A stretch of 35,811 nucleotides of DNA from Pseudomonas nabeulensis (GTDB taxonomy: Bacteria; Pseudomonadota; Gammaproteobacteria; Pseudomonadales; Pseudomonadaceae): the NCBI RefSeq assembly GCF_004682045.1, contig NZ_QUZT01000067.1, forward strand, positions 1 to 35,811, read 5' to 3'. The stretch's first letter is position 1. The number at the start of each line of letters is the position of its first letter. The translations under genes and the position numbers were made by a program. Of the stretch, positions 25,400 to 32,921 are shown piece by piece. The notes under the pieces were generated by a model, which had not been told where the DNA came from, did no database searches, and saw only the letters and a program-made list of their open reading frames with translations.

Positions 25400-26170
25400 A
25401 TGACTGATCGCAGCGCCGAACACTGGTATCCGACAGCGGCCTATCTCTACGTCCTGCACCTGGACGGCCCCGCGCTGGCTTAGGAATACTTGCGCCGAAA
25501 CCCCGGCTACCGCCGCGACTGGCTGCGCCGTCGTCGGCGACCGGACGCGGCGCAGACTTGGGGTCTGCGCCTGCTGGAAAACCCGGCACTGGACGCGCGC
25601 GACGCGCATCCGGCCTGGTTCCCCGATCACGATGCCGTGGTACAGCTTGTTCCAGATGCCGACCCGCCGTCCGAAGCCCATGTCTTCGAGTTCTGGCGGG
25701 TGCCTGGCCGCAAGCAACTGATCCACGACGGCAAGCGCCTGGTGCTGCTGTCGCACTGGCCCGGCTGCTGCCTGCGGCTCGTGCTCGCGCCCGGCCTGGA
25801 AGACGGCATGGCCTACCTCTACGCCACCCGCGCCTGCGCAACGCCCTGCACACGTTACCGCACGCTTGCGGCCGAGCTGGATGCACTGTCCGCCGCGACC
25901 GTGGCCGCGCCTGCGGCAGCGGCCCGCTCCCGGCCCACGCCGGCCGCGGTGCTGGAACTGCACACCTTGCAGGCGATTGACACGACCCAGGCGGGTGCGT
26001 CCTTGCGCGAAGTCGCCGAAGGGCTGTTCGGCGCGGATGCCGTCGCGGCCGATTGGCACAAGGACAGTGCCTTGCGTGCCCGCGTGCGGCGGCTAGTGCG
26101 GCGTGGCGAGGCGCTGATGCGCGGCGGCTATCGCAGCCTGGCGCAGCTCCCGCCAGTTGCATCGCAGTAA
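25400..26170 (+). pseudogene. DUF2285 protein interrupted by an amber codon
   Basis: GGGAGG precedes ATG 25400, which starts MTDRSAEHWYPTAAYLYVLH and runs 27 codons to TAG at 25481-25483. The same frame then continues with EYLRRNPGYRRDWLRRRRRP and the full DUF2285 domain to 26170. A Trp (TGG) at the stop position would fit the family, so this looks like a single G-to-A change. The C-terminal half contains an HTH-like region (ASLREVAEGLFGADAVAADW). Downstream reinitiation cannot be excluded, but no good internal start is seen. It lies between DUF2958 and the AlpA-type gene. Confidence 0.85.
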
Positions 26171-26285
26171 GGGGGGGGGACGTTTTGCAGCCTCTGCATT
26201 TCGTCCCTTAGCAAGAAGCCCGTCTTTCTTGAAAGTGCCTCTATCCGGCCGCGTGGTGTGGCCGGGCTTGATGGAGGTACATCCC

Positions 26286-26570
26286 ATGCGACCCGCTCCC
26301 TTGCGGCCTGCCGCCGCTGCCGTCGCTGCGCCCGCGCAGCCCCAACGCTACCTGACCAACGACGAGGCCGCCGAATATCTGCGCCTCAGCCCTCGCACGC
26401 TGGAGAAGCAGCGCGTGATCGGCGGCGGGCCGAAGTTCCGCAAGTTCGGCCGCCGCGTCATGTACGCGGTTTCCGACCTCGATGCCTGGGCCGATGCGCG
26501 CAGCTTTGATGCGACTTCCGACCCGGAATATGCCGAACGGCACGCGGGCGACTACCGTGATGGCCGCTGA
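26286..26570 (+). CDS. AlpA/excisionase-type helix-turn-helix protein (ICE)
   Basis: A 94-residue DNA-binding protein. A Pro/Ala-rich leader is followed by an MerR-like HTH_17 domain: RYLTNDEAAEYLRLSPRTLE then KQRVIGGGPKFRKFGRRVMY and AVSDLDAWADAR. Such proteins act as activators or directionality factors in mobile elements and sit directly before RepA in Tn4371-type ICEs. GGAGG lies 9 nt before ATG 26286. The DNA just upstream contains an 8-G run at about 26171-26178. Confidence 0.85.
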   Translation: MRPAPLRPAAAAVAAPAQPQRYLTNDEAAEYLRLSPRTLEKQRVIGGGPKFRKFGRRVMYAVSDLDAWADARSFDATSDPEYAERHAGDYRDGR

Positions 26571-26596
26571 CCGTCGGCGCGTGGGTGGCCTTCGCC

Positions 26597-27442
26597 ATGT
26601 CCAGCCCGCCAGGGCAAGCCTTGCAGCAGCGCGAACAGCTCGACCTGTTCCGTGCGCTGCCGGGCGACATGGCGCCGCGCGACAGCCAGGACTTGATGGC
26701 CTTTCCGTTCTTCTCGCTGGCGAAGTCGCGGCGCACGGCACCGATCGACTTTCGCAGCGGGAGCATCACCATCCGCGTGGAAGGCACGCAGGAGCATGGC
26801 ATCGCCACGATCTGGGATGCCGACATCCTGATCTGGGCCGCCTCGCAGATCGTGGAAGCCCGCGACGCGGGCATCCCGACCTCGCGGCTGCTGCAGGTGC
26901 GTCCCTACGAAATCCTGCGCTTCATCGGGCGCGGTACGTCGCTGCGCGACTACCAGCGCCTCAAGGCCGCCCTGGATCGCCTGCAATCGACCACCGTGGC
27001 CACGTCCATCCGCGAAACCACGGGAAGGCGATTGCATCGCTTCTCGTGGATCAACGAGTGGAAGGAACTGGCCGATGCCAGCGGCACGCCGCTGGGCATC
27101 GAGCTGATCCTGCCGGACTGGTTCTATGCGGGCGTGGTGGACGCGGCCCTGGTGCTGACCATCGACCCGGCGTATTTCCGGCTGACCGGCGGCATCGAGC
27201 GGTGGCTGTATCGCCTGGTGCGCAAGCATGGCGGGCGACAGGAGCACGGCTGGCAATTCGATTTCCAGCACCTGTACCGCAAGTCGGGCAGCGTGGCGCG
27301 CTTCTACGACTTCGCCGCCGATTTGCGCGCCCTGGTGGCGCGGCAATCGTTGCCCGGCTACGTCTTGGGCATCGAGCGGATGCCCGGCGAGAAAACCGAG
27401 CTGCTGACTTTCCGGCCCGTGCCGCCCACGGCACGGGGATAA
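26597..27442 (+). CDS. repA: Replication initiator protein RepA (ICE)
   Basis: A 281-residue initiator of the RPA family: FPFFSLAKSRRTAPIDFRSG, WDADILIWAASQIVEARDAG, RGTSLRDYQRLKAALDRLQS and ERWLYRLVRKHGGRQEHGWQ are the conserved blocks. It probably binds the three iterons 24 bp downstream and lets the excised element replicate. Starts at GTG 26585 and ATG 26597 are possible; ATG gives the usual MSSPPGQ opening. It is 26 bp after the AlpA-type gene. Confidence 0.9.
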   Translation: MSSPPGQALQQREQLDLFRALPGDMAPRDSQDLMAFPFFSLAKSRRTAPIDFRSGSITIRVEGTQEHGIATIWDADILIWAASQIVEARDAGIPTSRLLQVRPYEILRFIGRGTSLRDYQRLKAALDRLQSTTVATSIRETTGRRLHRFSWINEWKELADASGTPLGIELILPDWFYAGVVDAALVLTIDPAYFRLTGGIERWLYRLVRKHGGRQEHGWQFDFQHLYRKSGSVARFYDFAADLRALVARQSLPGYVLGIERMPGEKTELLTFRPVPPTARG

Positions 27443-27465
27443 GTACGGGAAAACCTGTGGATTCA

Positions 27466-27529
27466 CTCGTGCTATCAGGCAACAGGGGACTCGTGCTATC
27501 AGGCAACAAATCCTCGTGCTATCAGGCAA
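27466..27529 (+). repeat. Three 17-bp iterons downstream of repA (candidate oriV)
   Basis: CTCGTGCTATCAGGCAA occurs three times without mismatch, at 27466-27482, 27490-27506 and 27513-27529, in direct orientation with 24- and 23-bp periods. That period is about two helical turns, as in RepA-binding iterons of theta plasmids. A partial DnaA-box-like TGTGGATTC lies just upstream (27456-27464). The array starts 24 bp after the repA stop. Confidence 0.8.
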
Positions 27530-27707
27530 AAAAATCGGCTGCAAACCCGCGCCTTTGCTGGGTTTTCTCGCCCCTTAACTTCCCTAACAGTAAATACATA
27601 ACTTTTAGTAGAAGCGCGCCGTTTCGGTGGACAACCGCCAAACGGCACGGCGAACCCCGTTTCGCAGGGCAGGCAAAGCCAGGCTTTCCAGCAGGGAGGG
27701 CCGCGCC
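27530..27707. promoter_or_regulatory. AT-rich patch next to the iterons, parA leader
   Basis: An A7 run follows the last iteron. A second AT-rich patch (about 27585-27612, with AACAGTAAATACATAACTTT) stands out in GC-rich DNA and could be the DNA-unwinding element of oriV or the parA promoter. GGAGG lies just before parA. Confidence 0.45.
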
Positions 27708-28481
27708 ATGATCTTCGCGCTTCTCAACCAGAAAGGCGGCGTCGGCAAGACCACGCTCGCCACGCACATCGCCGGCGAGCTGGCGCTGCGCGGCCTGCAC
27801 GTCATCCTGCTGGACGCCGACCCGCAGGGTTCCTCGCTCGACTGGACGCAGCGGCGCAGCCAGCAGGGATTGCCCCGGTTGTTCAGCGCCGTGGGCCTTG
27901 CACGCGAAACGCTGCACCAGGAAGCGCCGGAGCTGGCCCGCCGTGCCGATCACGTCATCATCGACGGCCCGCCGCGCATCGCCGCCCTGGCGCGCTCCGC
28001 GCTGCTGGCGGCCGAGCGCGTGCTGATCCCGGTGCAGCCAAGTCCCTACGATGTGTGGGCCAGCGCCGAGATGGTGGCGCTGATCCGCGAGGCGCAGGTA
28101 TTCCGGCCTGCGCTGCGCGCGGCCTTCGTCATCAACCGGCGCGTCAGCACCACCATCATCGGCCGGGAGGCGCGGCAATCGCTTGCTGAACAGCCGCTGC
28201 CTGCGCTGCGCTCGGAGATCCACCAGCGCATCGTCTTCGCCGACAGCGTGGCCGCTGGCCGGCTCGCCCGCGAAACCGCGCCCGACAGCGCCGCTGCCCG
28301 CGAGATTGCCGCGCTCACCGACGAACTGCTGCGGTGGCCCACATGGCCGCGAAGCCACCACCACGCAGCAAGCGCGTCGGCATCGGCGCACGTCCGCCCG
28401 CGAATCCGCACGCAGAAGCGTGGATTCGCCAGGGCGATGCCGATGCGCTGGGCAAAGGCGACCTCTACACCGCGCGCCTGA
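27708..28481 (+). CDS. parA: ParA-family partition ATPase, with probable stop-loss extension
   Basis: A Walker-type partition ATPase. The deviant Walker A is NQKGGVGKTT (7-16, Lys9 and Lys14), followed by LLDADPQGSSLDW and DHVIIDGPP. It would position the excised or replicating element together with the small partner downstream. The first 212 residues, ending ELLRWPT, are a complete ParA. The frame then continues for 45 residues (SHHHAASASASAHVRPRIRT...), low-complexity translation from inside the next gene. That extension looks accidental (see findings). GGAGG precedes ATG 27708. Confidence 0.88.
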   Translation: MIFALLNQKGGVGKTTLATHIAGELALRGLHVILLDADPQGSSLDWTQRRSQQGLPRLFSAVGLARETLHQEAPELARRADHVIIDGPPRIAALARSALLAAERVLIPVQPSPYDVWASAEMVALIREAQVFRPALRAAFVINRRVSTTIIGREARQSLAEQPLPALRSEIHQRIVFADSVAAGRLARETAPDSAAAREIAALTDELLRWPTWPRSHHHAASASASAHVRPRIRTQKRGFARAMPMRWAKATSTPRA

Positions 28482-28606
28482 CCCTGGACATCACGCCCGC
28501 CATGCGGGCGCGCATCAAGGTGTCGGCCTTCACGCAAGGCGTGACCGTGGCCGACCTGCTGCGCGGCCTGCGGGAGCGAGAGTTTCCCCTGGAGAACACA
28601 CCATGA
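28343..28606 (+). CDS. Small ribbon-helix-helix-like partition partner
   Basis: An 87-residue protein. A basic N-terminus (MAAKPPPRSKRVGIGARPPA) is followed by a beta-helix-helix segment YTARLTLDITPAMRARIKVS and AFTQGVTVADLLRGL. This resembles ParG/RHH centromere-binding proteins, which fits its place directly after parA. It overlaps the extended ParA frame by 139 bp, and its TGA overlaps the next ATG (ATGA, 28603-28606). Confidence 0.75.
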   Translation: MAAKPPPRSKRVGIGARPPANPHAEAWIRQGDADALGKGDLYTARLTLDITPAMRARIKVSAFTQGVTVADLLRGLREREFPLENTP

Positions 28607-28698
28607 CCGCATCCGCTTTGCCTGCCGCGAACGCGGCACCGGCTACGCCGTTGCCTGCGCTTTCGGCACTCGCCACAGGCTGGCCAACGTGCCGCTGA
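28603..28698 (+). pseudogene. N-terminal leader of DUF2840, out of frame
   Basis: The ATG at 28603 has GGAG upstream and encodes MTASALPAANAAPATPL, then drifts into PALSALATGWPTCR and TGA. The DUF2840 body continues in another frame at PLTRVSLAYIE (28692). The two 'PL' codon pairs lie 44 bp apart, so an extra segment of about that length may have separated leader and body. Confidence 0.5.
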
Positions 28699-29147
28699 CG
28701 CGCGTCTCGCTGGCCTACATCGAGACCCGTTTCAAGCTCTACCTGCGCTTTGGAGAACCAGCGCGCACACTCCAGCTCGACCGCTGGCGGCGCTGCGCGG
28801 TGTTCCTGCCGGGCTCGATGCTCTGCCGCATCCGCTGGCAGGCCAACGATTACGGCACGATTCGATGGCAGCTCACGGTGATGCAAACCGCCACGCCGCT
28901 GGACGACATGCAACGCATCCCAGGCGTGCAGCCAGGCGCGCGCCTGCTGCTGCACGCCGAAGGCGATGCCAACGTGCGCGCCGTGCTGGAACGCATCGAC
29001 GCCATTGAGGCGCTGGGCATCGCCGCGATCGACGTGTCGCCCGCGTACTGGCGCACGCTGGGCAACCGTCTGGCGGCTCGCCTTGCTCTGCCCGAATACA
29101 GCATTGAACGGCATGCCGCCTGGCTTGCCGGGAGGACATTCCCATGA
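28689..29147 (+). CDS. DUF2840 protein (ICE)
   Basis: A 152-residue protein matching DUF2840: VSLAYIETRFKLYLRFGEPA, RWRRCAVFLPGSMLCRIRWQ, IPGVQPGARLLLHAEGD and RTLGNRLAARLALPEY. The function is unknown; it always accompanies traF and the relaxase in this ICE type. The usable start is GTG 28689, whose ribosome-binding site is weak; the better-placed ATG at 28603 is out of frame. Translation may rely on coupling. The stop overlaps the traF ATG (ATGA). Confidence 0.82.
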   Translation: MPLTRVSLAYIETRFKLYLRFGEPARTLQLDRWRRCAVFLPGSMLCRIRWQANDYGTIRWQLTVMQTATPLDDMQRIPGVQPGARLLLHAEGDANVRAVLERIDAIEALGIAAIDVSPAYWRTLGNRLAARLALPEYSIERHAAWLAGRTFP

Positions 29148-29548
29148 CCACCATTTCTGCGATTGGCCCCGCGCCACGTCCGTTGTCCGTGGACAGCATC
29201 GTGCTGGTGCCGCTACCCGACAGGGCCGCCATGCTGGCTGCGCAGCGCGGCTACCTGCCGACCCGCGTTCCGCTGCTCAAACGTGTGGGCGCGATCGCGC
29301 CGCAACACGTCTGCATCGTTGCCGGGCAAGTACGCATCGACGGCGTGCCTTCGGCCGCCGTGCTGCCTGCCGACCGGCTGAGCCGGCCGCTGCCATCCTT
29401 GCAGCTTTGCCGCCGCCTTGAAGCTGGCGAACTGTTCCTGTTGAGCGTGACCAATCCGGCGTCGTTCGACAGCCGTTATTTCGGCCCGGTCAGCGCATCC
29501 ACCGTGATCGGCGTTGCGCATCCGGTCTGGCTGGAGACACGCCCCTGA
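29144..29548 (+). CDS. traF: TraF-like S26 signal peptidase lacking the N-terminal anchor and catalytic Ser region
   Basis: A 134-residue protein whose body is the TraF/S26 peptidase domain: SVDSIVLVPLPDRAAMLAAQ, RVPLLKRVGAIAPQHVCIVA (with the likely catalytic Lys), GQVRIDGVPSAAVLPADR and ASFDSRYFGPVSASTVIGVA. Family members are about 180 residues, with a TM anchor and an N-terminal Ser in an 'NPSxSxPxGWY'-like motif. Here the sequence jumps from MTTISAIG directly to PAPRPLSVDS, so both are missing. TraF normally trims and cyclises the mating pilin, so this copy is probably inactive. Start and end codons are clean and the frame is intact. Confidence 0.82.
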   Translation: MTTISAIGPAPRPLSVDSIVLVPLPDRAAMLAAQRGYLPTRVPLLKRVGAIAPQHVCIVAGQVRIDGVPSAAVLPADRLSRPLPSLQLCRRLEAGELFLLSVTNPASFDSRYFGPVSASTVIGVAHPVWLETRP

Positions 29549-30008
29549 TGATCGCCGATTCGCTGCACGTTGCCATGCATCTCATCGTGCCATCGAGCAT
29601 GCCATTCCGGCTGCTGCCGCCGTGTTGTCGCGCGTGCAGCGCGGGCGCATTCGCGCCTCGCCTCGCGCAACATCCGGCGCAGGCGTCCAGCGTGCAGGCG
29701 TCTTGCCTCGAACGCGCCCGGCCTGCGGCCTTCATGGCGTCAGTTCGCGCGTTCGCGGGCGCGCTGGCTGCAAGCAGCACAGCGCCGACGGGCCACCGCC
29801 GCCCGGAGCGACAGCGAGGGGCAAAGGCGGAAGGCAAGATAAAAGGTCGCGGCACTCCGTTGCGCGAAAGGCCAGTCTGCACATGGGGTTGGCGCGGCAC
29901 GCGCTTGGTCGCCGCACCGTGCCGCGTGGATCGCCAATGCCTTGCCGGCATTGAGGAAAGCGCGAGCCTCGCACGCTTGGCTTCGACCGCCTTGGATGGA
30001 GGCACCCC
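29549..30008. other. Non-coding region upstream of the relaxase, candidate oriT
   Basis: About 460 bp with no convincing gene; frames here give arginine-rich, low-complexity translations. The position directly upstream of a relaxase gene is where oriT is expected. The right part carries nested inverted repeats, listed separately. An A-rich patch, AAGATAAAAGG (about 29836-29846), precedes them. Confidence 0.5.
29889..29952. repeat. Nested inverted repeats, candidate oriT
   Basis: An outer arm TTGGCG (29889-29894) pairs with CGCCAA (29932-29937). Inside, CGCGGCACG (29893-29901) pairs perfectly with CGTGCCGCG (29918-29926). A second hairpin AATGCC/GGCATT (29936-29941, 29947-29952) follows. They lie 57 bp before the relaxase start. 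Relaxases of this type bind such repeats next to nic; the nic site itself is not identified. Confidence 0.5.
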
Positions 30009-31874
30009 ATGAGCCGCAACGACGATGACCGCTTCCGCGTCCACCCCGGTGCGCCCAAGCAGCGCGGCGACACCTTCATCAACCAGGTGCTGCGCCAGGC
30101 CAGCAAGGCCGGCGCCAAGGTGGCCAAGGCGGGCGGCCGGCCCGGTTCGCGCCTGGGCCGCGGCCATGTCGCGGCGCGCTTCACGGGCGCATCGCAGATC
30201 GCCGGTTCCCGGCGTGTCACCATCAAGACCCGGCTGGTTCATCTCGCCAAGGCCGGGGCGCGCTCGACCGCCACGCACCTGCGCTACATTGAGCGCGAAG
30301 GGGTTGGCCGCGAGGGCGAGCCAGGCAAAGCCTATGGCCCAACGACCGACGATGCCGACCTGGCCGCCTTCGAGGAACGGGGCCGCGAGGATCGGCACCA
30401 GTTCCGCTTCATCGTCTCGCCCGAGGACGCCGAACAGCTCGACGACCTGCGCACCTACACCCGCCACCTGATGGCCCGCATGGAGGCCGACCTGGGCACA
30501 CGGCTGGAATGGGTGGCGGTCGATCACTGGAACACCGACAATCCGCATACCCACATCGTCCTTCGCGGCAGGGATGACACCGGCAAAGACCTCATCATCT
30601 CGCGCGACTACATCAGCCAAGGCATGCGCGACCGGGCTTCGGAACTGGCGGCCGAATGGCTGGGGCCGCGCACCGAGCTGGAAATCCAACGCACCTTGGC
30701 CCGCGAGGTGGATATGGAACGCTGGACGAGCCTGGATCGCACGCTGCAACGCGAGACCACCCATGGCCGGGTACTGAGCACCGAACGGCTGGAAGCCATC
30801 CCCCGCCTGAAATGCCAGCGCCTGCTGCTGATCGGCCGTCTGCAACGCTTGCAGCGCATGGGGCTGACCAGCGAGCGGCAGACCGGCGAGTGGGTCATCC
30901 ATGCCGACGCCGAAGCCACCTTGCGGGCAATGGGCGAACGCGGCGACATCATCCGCACCATGCAACGGGCCATGAGCGGGCAGCAGCACGAGCTGGCCGT
31001 GTTCCAACCCGGCCAGAACGACGATGGCAGCGGCCGCTCCATCGTCGGCCGCGTGGCCGGCAAGGGGCTGGCCGACGAGCTGTACGACAAGGGCTACCTG
31101 ATCGTCGATGGCACCGACGGCAAGGCGCACTACGTGGCCTTGCCGCCCAGGACGGAGCTGGAGCAGTACCCGACCGGCGCGGTGGTGGAGGTCAAGGGAT
31201 CGGCCGCACCAAGATCCGCCGACAAGACCATCGCCGCACTGGCCGTCGATGGCATCTATCGCGCCGACCAGCATCTGGCGGTTGCCAAGGCCCAGCACAA
31301 CCCCGAGCGTGATCCGCGCGAAGTGGTCGAAGCCCACGTGCGGCGGCTCGAAGCCCTGCGCCGCGCCGGGCTGGTGGAGCTGAAATCGCACCTGCCCATT
31401 GAGCGGCAGGCACGAGTGATCGGCGCCACCTGGCTGGATCAGCAGTTGATCGGTGGGGGCAAGGGACTTGGCGAGTTGGGCTTCAGCAGCAAGGTCAAGG
31501 ACGCGCTGCAACAACGTGCCGACTTCCTCGCCGAGCAGGGACTGGCCGAGAAGCGCGGGCAGCGCGTGATCCTCGCCCGCAACCTGCTGGGCACGCTACG
31601 CAACCGGGAACTGGCGCAGGCCGCCAGGGACATTGCCGCCGAAACCGGACTGGAGCATCGGCCCGTCACGGACGGTCAGCGCGTGGTCGGCATCTTTCGG
31701 CGCTCGATCATGCTGGCAAGCGGGCGCTACGCGATGCTCGACGACGGCATGGGATTCAGCTTGGTGCCGTGGCGGCCGGTGATCGAACAACGATTAGGCC
31801 AGCAGCTTGCCGCGACAGTGCGCGGCGGCGGTGCGTCGTGGGAAATAGGACGGCAGCGAGGAGTTGCCCCTTAA
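30009..31874 (+). CDS. Relaxase/mobilisation nuclease with DUF3363 (VirD2-like, MOB_P type)
   Basis: A 621-residue relaxase that would nick oriT and lead the strand in conjugation. Tyr93 (THLRYIEREG) is the likely catalytic Tyr. The metal-binding His triad is His173, His180 and His182 in VDHWNTDNPHTHIVLRG. The DUF3363 part covers about 250-621. A basic N-terminus (KAGAKVAKAGGRPGSRLGRG) precedes the catalytic domain. It is somewhat shorter than the roughly 660 residues usual for the family: RRAGLVELKSHLPIE appears to skip about 30 residues (see findings). The catalytic residues are intact. Confidence 0.9.
   Translation: MSRNDDDRFRVHPGAPKQRGDTFINQVLRQASKAGAKVAKAGGRPGSRLGRGHVAARFTGASQIAGSRRVTIKTRLVHLAKAGARSTATHLRYIEREGVGREGEPGKAYGPTTDDADLAAFEERGREDRHQFRFIVSPEDAEQLDDLRTYTRHLMARMEADLGTRLEWVAVDHWNTDNPHTHIVLRGRDDTGKDLIISRDYISQGMRDRASELAAEWLGPRTELEIQRTLAREVDMERWTSLDRTLQRETTHGRVLSTERLEAIPRLKCQRLLLIGRLQRLQRMGLTSERQTGEWVIHADAEATLRAMGERGDIIRTMQRAMSGQQHELAVFQPGQNDDGSGRSIVGRVAGKGLADELYDKGYLIVDGTDGKAHYVALPPRTELEQYPTGAVVEVKGSAAPRSADKTIAALAVDGIYRADQHLAVAKAQHNPERDPREVVEAHVRRLEALRRAGLVELKSHLPIERQARVIGATWLDQQLIGGGKGLGELGFSSKVKDALQQRADFLAEQGLAEKRGQRVILARNLLGTLRNRELAQAARDIAAETGLEHRPVTDGQRVVGIFRRSIMLASGRYAMLDDGMGFSLVPWRPVIEQRLGQQLAATVRGGGASWEIGRQRGVAP
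31377..31861 (+). repeat. Direct repeat, copy 1 (relaxase 3' end)
   Basis: 485 bp of the relaxase gene are repeated in the same orientation at 33924-34408, also 485 bp. The encoded proteins differ at about 17 of 160 positions. The repeats bracket the SDR-AraC pair. Confidence 0.85.
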
Positions 31875-31971
31875 CGACTACTAGCCCACACCATGACGGC
31901 CACCATAGACGGCAAATAGTGACCATGTATAGAGTTTTGTCCATGCTGTGGAGATATCGCACCAAGCTCTC

Positions 31972-32805
31972 TCAACCATCGGTTGAGCGGGTAACTGTTT
32001 CCCAGGCGTTGAGTTCGTCTGCCAGTGTTGATAGCTTTTCGCGTACCAGCGAAAGCGCATCGCTGCCCAACAGCAGATGCGCAGGTGGCGTGTCACTGGC
32101 AATCACGGCCAGCATCGCGCGGGCGGCTTTGGCCGGATCACCAAGCTGCTTGCCGCTCTTTTCCTCGCGGGCCTTGCGGATCGGGTCGAACAGCGCGTCG
32201 TAGTCGGAAATCGAACGCGCCGTGCGGGCCATCGAGCGTCCGGCCCAGTCGGTGCGGAATGAGCCGGGTTCTATCGCCGTAACGTGAATGCCGAACGGCT
32301 TCACCTCCTTACCCAGCACCTCCGAGATGCCTTCCAGCGCGAACTTGCTGCCGCAATAGTAGGCAATGCCCGGCATCGTGATGAAGCCGCCCATCGACGT
32401 GATGTTTAGGATGTGTCCGCGTCGGCGCGAGCGCATGTAGGGCAGCACGGCCTTGGTCACGGCGACCGCGCCGAAGACGTTGACATCGAACTGCCTGCGC
32501 ATTTCGGTCAGCGGCGACTCCTCCATGATGCCTTCGTGCCCATAGCCCGCGTTGTTGACGAGCACGTCGATCGGCCCGACGTTTGCCTCAATATCGGCGA
32601 CCACACCGTCGATGACCTCGAAATCGGTTACGTCGAGCACACGGCCCACTGCGTTCACAGGATCGAGTCTCTCGAAATCCTGCTTTGCCTGTTCGCTGCG
32701 CACGGTGCCGACGACGCGATGGCCCGACGCGAGAGCCTCCTGGGCCAACGCTCGGCCGAAGCCGCTGCTGACGCCGGTAATGAACAGGGTTTTGGAAGAT
32801 GACAT
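31972..32805 (-). CDS. Short-chain dehydrogenase/reductase (SDR)
   Basis: A 277-residue NAD(P)-dependent oxidoreductase. The cofactor motif is TGVSSGFG (10-17). NNAG is at 84-87, catalytic Ser137 (LNITS), and Tyr150 and Lys154 (YCGSK). The classical SDR with a C-terminal extension 'SDALSLVREKLSTLADEL' resembles the family typically annotated as oxidoreductase or short-chain dehydrogenase next to AraC regulators. It is divergent from the AraC gene. The substrate is unknown, probably an aldehyde or ketone. It is inserted downstream of the relaxase as part of an accessory module. Confidence 0.92.
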   Translation of the reverse strand: MSSSKTLFITGVSSGFGRALAQEALASGHRVVGTVRSEQAKQDFERLDPVNAVGRVLDVTDFEVIDGVVADIEANVGPIDVLVNNAGYGHEGIMEESPLTEMRRQFDVNVFGAVAVTKAVLPYMRSRRRGHILNITSMGGFITMPGIAYYCGSKFALEGISEVLGKEVKPFGIHVTAIEPGSFRTDWAGRSMARTARSISDYDALFDPIRKAREEKSGKQLGDPAKAARAMLAVIASDTPPAHLLLGSDALSLVREKLSTLADELNAWETVTRSTDG

Positions 32806-32856
32806 GACTTGGCTCCACTGCTAGTTGATGTGGTTGTACGATATACGTCAATGAAC

Positions 32857-32877
32857 AATATTTTTAGCCAAAATATT
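32857..32877. promoter_or_regulatory. AT-rich inverted repeat between SDR and AraC genes
   Basis: AATATTTT and AAAATATT form a perfect 8-bp inverted repeat around TAGCC, in a 116-bp AT-rich divergent intergenic region. It is a candidate binding site for the AraC regulator or a promoter element. Confidence 0.45.
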
Positions 32878-32921
32878 CTCTTTCTATTGCCTATTTCTAT
32901 GATTACTGTCGCGAGATAAGA

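Noticed and set aside
25481..25483. TAG in DUF2285 as a recoded codon (pyrrolysine)
   Set aside because: The site is a conserved Trp-like position, no recoding genes are present and a TGG-to-TAG change explains it.
27466..27529. The three 17-bp repeats as a CRISPR array
   Set aside because: Spacers are only 6-7 bp, repeats are too short and no cas gene is near; position after repA fits iterons.
29548..30012. A 154-codon ORF between traF and the relaxase as a gene
   Set aside because: Its translation is Arg/Ala/Pro-rich and low-complexity with no domain, and the region has inverted repeats expected for oriT.
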